From Clostridia bacterium (GTDB lineage: Bacteria; Bacillota_A; Clostridia; Oscillospirales; Acutalibacteraceae), in NCBI GenBank assembly GCA_009930155.1, contig RZYX01000036.1, positions 1-19,006 on the forward strand: DNA of 19,006 nucleotides, read 5' to 3'. Within the stretch, counting starts at the first letter, position 1. Each line of letters begins with the position of its first letter. The notes under the pieces were generated by a model. That model was not told the origin of the DNA. It was given only the letters and a program-made list of their open reading frames with translations, and ran no database searches. The position numbers were made by a program, and so were the translations under genes. Shown in pieces: positions 13,246 to 19,006 of the stretch.

Positions 13246-15189
13246 TTATGCAGTTAACGCCGAATCAACAAATAATCCCTCATCAAGACCTTCAAAAATG
13301 TTCCCCTCATCCTCAGCCCCGTATGCAGCTTCAAAAAAGGTTATAAGATCTGGATGTGAAGTCGGGAGAGTTTCAAGAAAGAACTGAGCTGCACTGTCAT
13401 ATACAGCAGCAACTTTCTCAAAATTTTCCTCATCAAAGCGTTGCAAGTCAATTACTTTATCTCTGCCAGGAATTTCAAAAGCCTCAAACTCTTTTTTTGT
13501 AAACGTTATGTCAAAATCTAAAGAACCTACTTCTTCATAGATAGCAGAAACCGTAATTTTTTGCGCTTTCCCATCTTCTTTTGATTTTACGATCACCTTT
13601 ATTTTATCAGTTTCTTGCTTAGCATCCTGAATATACGTTATTTCTATATCTTGAGTTATCTCCCCAAAAAACATTCCGTCTTCAACTTTAATGTTTTTGT
13701 ATGTTGCCTTTGAATTCATTATAAAATCATCTTCATCAAATTTGCCATACAGCGCTATTGTTCCGCTTGTTTCTATCTCTTGAACAACTTCTAAGCGAGC
13801 CTCACCTTCATCGCTTGAAAATAAAACTCCAAAGTTTTTACTGCCTTTTTGCGAAGGAAGTACAGCACAAATCTTTCCTAAACTTTTATCATCTTCTTTT
13901 TCCAATAATTCAACCTGAACACCAATAATTTGGTTGTTTTTATCAACATACAGGCTAACCTTTGCCTTATCCCAAGTTGCTTTATCTATAGATTCTGTTA
14001 TATCTTTAAGCCTTTTATCTAAGAACGCTTGGTATCCCTCTTTGTCCATCCTTATGCCTCTACTATTAATTCTAACGGCAAGGTCTGGGTCTTTTTTTAG
14101 TATCTCGTCATACATTTCTTTAAAGCCTTGAAAAAAATCTTCGTCTTCTTTTGCTGTTTCGATTGCTTTTTCACTAGCAGCTTTAATCTTTTCAGGAGTA
14201 ACTGTAAATGAAATTTCATCGCCAGTTGCAATTGCCGCTCCAACAGAAAGCTCTTTGCCTGATTTAATTTCTTCTATACCATCTTTAAAGCAAACATCAA
14301 AGAAAGAACTCGTAACATTTGTTACACCCTTTAAAACTTGCTTTTTTGAACTTTCCATATCTTTTGTTATATCAAAAATATTTTGAATATCTCCAGGTGC
14401 AAAAATTTCTTCAGAAAAAGTTAACCAATCCGATGAAATAGCATCTGCTTTAATATAAACAGGGTTTGAAAATTGGTCTTCCTCTAAATCCGTATCAAAC
14501 AAAAAACTAATATCATTAATATAACTAATGTATTTATCACTTATAAGAGATACATTAAAAAGCTCTCCACTTCTATCCGAAACTGATATGTCACTTTTAG
14601 AAACAAGTCCATCTACTGATTCTGTTCCTTTAAATCTAAGAGAATTTAGGTATACGGCCCCAGCCGAAAGAAACTTTTCCTCCTCCATTTCCTTCATAAA
14701 CTCAGAGGTTAAATTCAAATTTATCCCCGCATCATATGTCCTAGAGCTTTTTCTATTTAAAGCCTCTGCTTTTTGGTCACCTAACTCGGATGCACCTAAA
14801 ATGTTTTTTCCAATTATAAGCTGTGCATATTTTTCATCACTTAAAACCAGCTGTAAAACATCACGAGGTGAAATAGCATAAGCAATACCCAAGCAAAGTG
14901 TAAAAGCCAAAATAACCGCAGCTATTATCCCTATTACTTTTAAAAACTTTTTACCCTTATTTTGCGGATTATATTCGCCCATATCATCCATATCAGACAA
15001 TTTAATTATATCACTTTGATCAGGTGTTTCAAAATTTTGTGGAAGCTCAGAAACCTTTGGTGCAAATTCACTTGGCTCATTTGAAGACGAACTAAGTTGT
15101 TGCTCGATTGTTTGAGCAAGTGGCTCTCCACACTGCAAACAAAATTCTGCTCCATCCTGATTTTCAAAATTACATCTACTACATTTCAT
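13246..15189 (-). CDS. zinc-ribbon, single-pass membrane protein with large extracellular region
   Basis: The protein has 647 residues. The N-terminus is a zinc ribbon with two CxxC pairs: C3/C6 in MKCSRCNFEN and C17/C20 in FCLQCGEPL. A low-complexity acidic linker (to about residue 80) leads to one membrane helix at about 83-106 (KVIGIIAAVILAFTLCLGIA). About 540 residues follow that should be outside the cell, with alternating strands and helices and repeated aspartate/glutamate-rich stretches. The layout resembles zinc-ribbon-anchored surface proteins common in Clostridia, whose ribbon stays in the cytoplasm. I do not recognise the outer domain. It is transcribed away from the FHA/SEDS/PBP operon, from a promoter in the shared 304-base gap. 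Confidence 0.8.
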   Translation of the reverse strand: MKCSRCNFENQDGAEFCLQCGEPLAQTIEQQLSSSSNEPSEFAPKVSELPQNFETPDQSDIIKLSDMDDMGEYNPQNKGKKFLKVIGIIAAVILAFTLCLGIAYAISPRDVLQLVLSDEKYAQLIIGKNILGASELGDQKAEALNRKSSRTYDAGINLNLTSEFMKEMEEEKFLSAGAVYLNSLRFKGTESVDGLVSKSDISVSDRSGELFNVSLISDKYISYINDISFLFDTDLEEDQFSNPVYIKADAISSDWLTFSEEIFAPGDIQNIFDITKDMESSKKQVLKGVTNVTSSFFDVCFKDGIEEIKSGKELSVGAAIATGDEISFTVTPEKIKAASEKAIETAKEDEDFFQGFKEMYDEILKKDPDLAVRINSRGIRMDKEGYQAFLDKRLKDITESIDKATWDKAKVSLYVDKNNQIIGVQVELLEKEDDKSLGKICAVLPSQKGSKNFGVLFSSDEGEARLEVVQEIETSGTIALYGKFDEDDFIMNSKATYKNIKVEDGMFFGEITQDIEITYIQDAKQETDKIKVIVKSKEDGKAQKITVSAIYEEVGSLDFDITFTKKEFEAFEIPGRDKVIDLQRFDEENFEKVAAVYDSAAQFFLETLPTSHPDLITFFEAAYGAEDEGNIFEGLDEGLFVDSALTA

Positions 15190-15260
15190 TATTTTATTTT
15201 CTCCTTCACAATAACGGTCTTTGATTTTAAAAGCACTTTACCGTTGTAATACCAAAAACT

Positions 15261-15290
15261 ATTGTAGCATTTAAAAACATATTTGGTCAA
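15261..15290 (-). promoter_or_regulatory. promoter of the zinc-ribbon membrane protein gene
   Basis: On the minus strand TTGACC (15285-15290), an 18-base spacer and TACAAT (15261-15266) give five of six matches in each box. It lies 71 bases upstream of the start codon. Confidence 0.75.
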
Positions 15291-15441
15291 TAGAAAATCG
15301 CAAGTTTTGTGTGGATTTGTCACATTGTGTTCTACACAGCCACAAAATATTTGCATATTCTATAAAAGCTTTGTCGCAAACAAACAGAAAGGGAACAATA
15401 CCCATAAAAATAAAATAATGGTTACAAACGACATAGTTTTG

Positions 15442-15470
15442 TTGACTTTTCACAAAGTAAAAAGTACAAT
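15442..15470 (+). promoter_or_regulatory. promoter of the FHA/SEDS/PBP operon
   Basis: TTGACT (15442-15447), a 17-base spacer and TACAAT (15465-15470) give five of six matches in each box. It is 23 bases before the GTG start, so the leader is very short and the GGAGG site lies almost at the predicted transcript start. Between it and the divergent promoter, 15300-15440 contains AT-rich sequence and a TGTG/CACA inverted repeat near 15327-15339, with no gene seen. Confidence 0.8.
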
Positions 15471-15493
15471 AAGCAAAAAGGAGGTGCGGAAAA

Positions 15494-16282
15494 GTGGAGT
15501 TTTTTGCAAGTATTGGCAGGTTCTTTTTGCCCTTTATTGCGCTATTAATTCTGCTAAACTGTGCCTTGTCTTTATTAAAAGGTAATAAAAGACCAGGAAC
15601 ACTTGGCTATCTCGTAAATTCTGCTAACGGTGATCGGATTCCTCTAAGAGGTTTTGAAACATCTGTTGGCCGCAGTAACTCATGTGATATTGTTTTGTCT
15701 TACAACACAGTTTCCCGCTTTCATGCTGTTTTATCAAAGCAAAAAAACGAATGGTTTCTTTCAGACACCAACTCAAAAACAGGCACTTTTATAAATGCTG
15801 AAAAAACAGAGAACCGTAGCCATCTTGAAAACGGTGATTCTGTCGTTTTTGGCAATGCTGTCTTTAGATTTGTTGATGCTCTTGTAGAAGACGCAGAGCC
15901 CATCCCTAAAAAGGAAGCAACTCCAAAGCTTTATGAAGCAGACGAAAAATTTTATACTGGCGAAATTTGGAACGAGAGTAAAAACCCCGCTTCGTCATTT
16001 ATCGTAAACCAAACAACAGGCGAAACCTTTATGCTCGACGATTTGCAGTCATGCCTGATAGGCAGAAGTGAAGAGGCGCATATTCAAATCGATTTTGCTT
16101 CCGTTTCTCGTTGTCATGCACTTTTAAGCCGTCAGGGTGAGAGGTGGCTTGTAGAGGATTTGAACTCAACTTGCGGAACGATTTTAAACTCCCAGACAAT
16201 TTATGAAGTAAAAAAACTTACAAATGGCGATGTTTTAGACATTGGCGGAATAACACTTATATTTAACAGCAACAAATATTAA
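15494..16282 (+). CDS. membrane-anchored protein with two FHA domains
   Basis: The protein has 262 residues and starts at GTG with GGAGG 8 bases upstream. An N-terminal membrane helix (about 8-28, RFFLPFIALLILLNCALSLL) is followed by two forkhead-associated domains. FHA1 (about 45-127) has GR at 59-60, TVSRFHA at 72-78 and a DTNSKTGTFIN loop. FHA2 (about 177-258) has GR at 190-191, SVSRCHA at 203-209 and LNSTCGT. These are the residues that bind phosphothreonine, so both domains look active. It heads an operon with a SEDS glycosyltransferase and a penicillin-binding protein, suggesting that it links Ser/Thr phosphorylation to wall synthesis, as in the actinobacterial fha-rodA-pbpA-pknB locus. 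No kinase lies in this window. Confidence 0.9.
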   Translation: MEFFASIGRFFLPFIALLILLNCALSLLKGNKRPGTLGYLVNSANGDRIPLRGFETSVGRSNSCDIVLSYNTVSRFHAVLSKQKNEWFLSDTNSKTGTFINAEKTENRSHLENGDSVVFGNAVFRFVDALVEDAEPIPKKEATPKLYEADEKFYTGEIWNESKNPASSFIVNQTTGETFMLDDLQSCLIGRSEEAHIQIDFASVSRCHALLSRQGERWLVEDLNSTCGTILNSQTIYEVKKLTNGDVLDIGGITLIFNSNKY

Positions 16283-16296
16283 AGGAGGGTAAAACT

Positions 16297-17532
16297 TTGA
16301 GCGGTGCAAAATGGTTGCCCACACTTATACTAATAACTGCTTTCCAAGTTATTTCTGTGGGGCAAATTGCCTTTACTGATAGTGGCATAAACATGCGTAT
16401 CATCTCTGTTTTTGGCGCATATATTGCCATTGAATGGATATATACAATCACCTCCAGCATTATACGCAAAAAAGCAAGCCCTGCTTTAGAGTTTATTGCA
16501 TTTTTTCTCACTGGAATCGGGCTTTTAATCGTTGCAAGCGTAAACGAAAAATTACTTGTAACACAGTTTATTGCCTTTACCCTTGGCTTTTTTTGCTTTA
16601 TGTTCTTATTGTGGCTCATCTCCGATATGGACAGGGCAATGTTTATGAGAACACCCATGGCAATAGCAGCTGTTGGACTTTTAATCATCACCCTTATCTT
16701 TGCAAAAAACATACATGGTGCTTACAACTGGATTGGCATTGGTTCTTTTTCATTTCAGCCGTCTGAGCTTGTTAAAATTGCATTTATATTCGTTGGTGCG
16801 GCAGCTTTAGACAAATTGCAATCCACCAGAAGCCTTACAAAATACATAATCTTTGCCGTTGTCTGCATAGCTCTTCTTTTCCTTATGCGTGACCTTGGCA
16901 CAGCACTAATATTTTTCTTCACATTCCTTATTCTTGCTTTTATGCGTTCAGGCGATATCCGCACACTTATTCTCGTTTGTGTTGCAGCGGCAATGGGTGC
17001 GGCCCTTATTGTTCTTGTAAAATCTGATTATGTTATCAGGCGTTTTTCAATATACCGTCACATCTGGGAAAACATGGACGGTAGTGGATATCAGCAAACC
17101 CGAGTTTTGATATACAGTGTAAGTGGTGGACTTTTTGGAGTCGGCATCGGCAACGGTAAACTCAAAGACATCTTTGCCGCAACCGAGGATTTGGTATTTG
17201 GTGTGCTTTGTGAGGAATGGGGTATTATTATGGGAATTCTCGTAATTCTCTGCTTTGCTCTTATTGCAACCCACAGCATAAAGTGTGCCGTTGGTTGCCG
17301 TTACGCTTTTTATACTATTGCATCTGTTGCAGCTGGCGGACTTTTGCTGTTTCAGGCAAGCCTTAATGTCTTTGGTGTTACAGATTTACTACCCTTAACG
17401 GGAGTAACACTACCATTTATCAGCCGTGGAGGTTCAAGCGCAATCAGTTGCTGGGCACTTCTTGCATTTATAAAAGCTGCAGACAACCGAACTTGGCTTG
17501 GCTCCCGTTATAATGCGGAGGTTGTAGAATGA
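16297..17532 (+). CDS. FtsW/RodA/SpoVE-type SEDS peptidoglycan glycosyltransferase
   Basis: This 411-residue protein with about ten membrane helices would polymerise lipid II into glycan strands. Family marks include FQPSELVKIA at 153-162, RDLGTALIFF at 198-207, and the near-C-terminal LPFISRGGSS at 372-381 (usual consensus has tyrosine in place of that arginine). The EDLVFGVLCEEWG segment puts D298 at the position of the essential catalytic aspartate. The start is TTG with GGAGG 7 bases upstream, 15 bases after the FHA gene. Its stop overlaps the next start (ATGA), so it is translationally coupled to its penicillin-binding partner, the usual SEDS-PBP pairing. Whether it works in elongation, division or sporulation cannot be told. 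Confidence 0.92.
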   Translation: MSGAKWLPTLILITAFQVISVGQIAFTDSGINMRIISVFGAYIAIEWIYTITSSIIRKKASPALEFIAFFLTGIGLLIVASVNEKLLVTQFIAFTLGFFCFMFLLWLISDMDRAMFMRTPMAIAAVGLLIITLIFAKNIHGAYNWIGIGSFSFQPSELVKIAFIFVGAAALDKLQSTRSLTKYIIFAVVCIALLFLMRDLGTALIFFFTFLILAFMRSGDIRTLILVCVAAAMGAALIVLVKSDYVIRRFSIYRHIWENMDGSGYQQTRVLIYSVSGGLFGVGIGNGKLKDIFAATEDLVFGVLCEEWGIIMGILVILCFALIATHSIKCAVGCRYAFYTIASVAAGGLLLFQASLNVFGVTDLLPLTGVTLPFISRGGSSAISCWALLAFIKAADNRTWLGSRYNAEVVE

Positions 17533-18893
17533 ACAAAATTTCAAAGCGTTCTAAAATTTTATATTTACTGGTGTTTGCCTTCATCTTTGGAGTTTGCTTT
17601 CTTTGTATAACACTTATAAGCAATGCAGAAACTTGGGCACTAAAAAGAGCTAATCAGCACATATACGATAAAGGCCAGCTTATTTCAGCAGGTACAATCT
17701 ATGACCGCAATGGTGTTGTTTTAGCCGAAACAGTTGATGGCGAACGCATATTTAACGAAAACAAAACAATAAGGTGTGCAACACTCCACTGCGTTGGTGA
17801 CCTTTCTGGATTTATTGCCACTGGTGCACACACCGCCTTTAAGTCACAGCTCACAGGATACAGCCTTATAAATGGAGTGTACAACATTGAGCGTGACGGC
17901 GAAGATAAAGATTTGCATTTAACAATTGACGCCTCCCTTTGTGCTGACGCTTATAATGCTCTTGGCAAAAACAACGGCACTATTGGAGTTTATAACTACG
18001 AAACGGGCGAGATTTTATGCATGGTTTCTAAGCCCACTTTTGATATTAATAACAAGCCAAAAGATATAGACACTGATGACACTGGCAAGTATGACGGAAT
18101 ATATATTAACCGCTTTTTGTCTGGCGTTTTCACTCCTGGTTCAACATTTAAGGTTGTAACTGCAGCATGTGCAATTGAAAATATTCCAGATATTGACTCA
18201 CGAACTTTTACCTGCACAGGTAGCTACAAAACCTCTACAGGCGTTGTAAAATGTAACGGTGTGCATGGCACATTAACCTTTGAAACAGCCCTCAACCATT
18301 CGTGTAACAGTGCTTTTGCTCAGATTGCAGATGAGCTTGGAAACGAAAAATTAACAGCCACCGCAGAGGAGCTTGGATTCAACAAACGCATTCAAGTAGA
18401 CGGAATAAATGTTGCAAAAAGCTATTTTGATTTAACAGGAGCTGTAAGTGTTGACAGAGGCTGGGCAGGAATCGGGCAATATACAACCCTTGCAAATCCA
18501 TGCCATATGGTAACCCTTATGGGTGCAATTGCCTCAAACGGAACAACGCCATCTCCACATATTTTAGAAAACAGCAGTTCGTTCTTTAGCATAGGGTCCT
18601 CCACTATTCGATATATGGATCTGACAACAGCAACCAAACTTTCAGATATGCTTCGCTCAAATGTTGAAAATTATTATGGTGACAAGAAGTTCCCAAACCT
18701 TGAAATGTGTGGCAAAACAGGCACAGCAGAAGTTTCGGAAAAAGAACCGCACACTTGGTTTGTCGGATTTTCAAGGCGTACAGACACGCCATTTGCAATT
18801 GTTGTTGTGCTCGAAAACAGTGGTGGCACAGGAATTGGCAACGCTGTCCCAGTCGCAAACAAAGTAATGCAGTCCGCCATAACTCTTTCTTAA
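17529..18893 (+). CDS. class B penicillin-binding protein (transpeptidase)
   Basis: The protein has 454 residues. One membrane helix (about 10-31) anchors it, a short N-terminal pedestal follows (GTIYDRNGVVLAET at 56-69), and the transpeptidase domain begins near residue 125. The active-site motifs are STFK with Ser205 and Lys208, SCN at 258-260 and KTGTAE at 396-401, all intact. It would crosslink the glycan made by the SEDS partner, with which it is coupled by a 4-base overlap. The pedestal is short compared with PBP2 or FtsI and resembles the PbpA group that pairs with RodA/FtsW in Actinobacteria and Clostridia. No clear terminator with a T-run follows before the mobile-element-like hairpins. 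Confidence 0.92.
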   Translation: MNKISKRSKILYLLVFAFIFGVCFLCITLISNAETWALKRANQHIYDKGQLISAGTIYDRNGVVLAETVDGERIFNENKTIRCATLHCVGDLSGFIATGAHTAFKSQLTGYSLINGVYNIERDGEDKDLHLTIDASLCADAYNALGKNNGTIGVYNYETGEILCMVSKPTFDINNKPKDIDTDDTGKYDGIYINRFLSGVFTPGSTFKVVTAACAIENIPDIDSRTFTCTGSYKTSTGVVKCNGVHGTLTFETALNHSCNSAFAQIADELGNEKLTATAEELGFNKRIQVDGINVAKSYFDLTGAVSVDRGWAGIGQYTTLANPCHMVTLMGAIASNGTTPSPHILENSSSFFSIGSSTIRYMDLTTATKLSDMLRSNVENYYGDKKFPNLEMCGKTGTAEVSEKEPHTWFVGFSRRTDTPFAIVVVLENSGGTGIGNAVPVANKVMQSAITLS

Positions 18894-18912
18894 TTTTGCC
18901 TATTAATTAATC

Positions 18913-19006
18913 AAAACCACCAGTTGAACTGGTGGTATGCACAAGCCCTAGAAGGGCATATTACTGGCGGGTGCCTTAAGGCACATTGAAAGATTCGCCA
19001 ACCGCA
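18913..19006 (+). mobile_element. probable end of an IS200/IS605-type element (hairpin series)
   Basis: Just after the penicillin-binding protein gene the sequence becomes a chain of hairpins. ACCACCAGTT and AACTGGTGGT form a perfect 10-bp stem around a single G (18916-18936). GCCCT and AGGGC pair next. GTGCCTTAAGGCAC is a perfect 14-base palindrome and lies inside an outer TGGCG/CGCCA pairing. A subterminal hairpin followed by a structured, ribosome-site-masking leader is typical of IS200/IS605 elements, and the base composition differs from the neighbours. The transposase would lie to the right, outside the window. A structured RNA unrelated to transposition is the main alternative. Confidence 0.5.

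Noticed and set aside
8011..15380. The 11-mer TTTGTCGCAAA occurs at 8011-8021 and at 15370-15380
   Set aside because: Short, self-complementary at its ends and in an AT-rich background; the contexts differ, one being part of a hairpin stem, so chance is enough.
16263..16712. 149-codon frame on the minus strand inside the SEDS gene
   Set aside because: Antisense shadow of a multi-pass membrane protein with conserved motifs.
1..19006. CRISPR array, tRNA or rRNA genes
   Set aside because: No regularly spaced repeats and no tRNA- or rRNA-like segments were seen on either strand.

Overview
The window comes from an AT-rich, low-GC Gram-positive genome, most likely a member of the Clostridia. Supporting signs are strong GGAGG-type ribosome sites, several GTG and TTG starts, sigma-A-like promoters, a Firmicutes-type LexA, a PBSX-like terminase and an FHA/SEDS/PBP cell-wall operon. 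The taxon is inferred; there is no rRNA or tRNA in the window.

Left third, 1 to about 7911, minus strand. This is a compact phage-derived head, packaging and tail block. In transcription order: small and large terminase, portal, a prohead protease with a C-terminal scaffold (possibly also made from an internal start), a decoration-like protein, the major capsid protein, three small neck/tail-completion proteins, a tube-like protein, a 32-residue ORF, an XkdP-like LysM protein and the start of an XkdQ-like hub gene. The hub gene is cut after about 60 codons by the end of an IS3-family insertion sequence (1-98), whose transposase C-terminus is readable on the plus strand. No integrase, repressor, replication or lysis gene lies between the terminase and the neighbouring chromosomal genes, and no tape-measure gene lies between the tube-like and LysM genes. 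The reading frames are otherwise intact and tightly spaced. This could be a domesticated PBSX-like or gene-transfer-agent-like particle, or a remnant prophage.

The 342-base region 7912-8253 upstream of the terminases holds a terminator-like hairpin and a 16-base element that matches, with one mismatch, the element between -35 and -10 of the lexA promoter at 13109-13124. This suggests that lexA and the phage block share a regulator, possibly LexA itself. That link is the most testable idea in the window.

Middle, 8190-12290. A 577-residue membrane protein of unknown function (minus) is divergent from yfbR (5'-deoxynucleotidase) and a small membrane protein (plus). A DUF368 (PopT-type) undecaprenyl-phosphate transporter follows, and its terminator converges with that of lexA.

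Right, 12295-19006. lexA (minus) has a roughly 210-base leader containing a 20-base perfect palindrome; the 360-base gap 12886-13245 also holds its promoter and the terminator of the next gene. A zinc-ribbon membrane protein (minus) is divergent from an operon for a tandem-FHA membrane protein, a FtsW/RodA-type SEDS glycosyltransferase and a class B penicillin-binding protein. The 304-base gap 15190-15493 between them holds two good divergent promoters. The window ends in a series of hairpins that look like the end of an IS200/IS605-type element. Together with DUF368, the right half is rich in cell-envelope functions.
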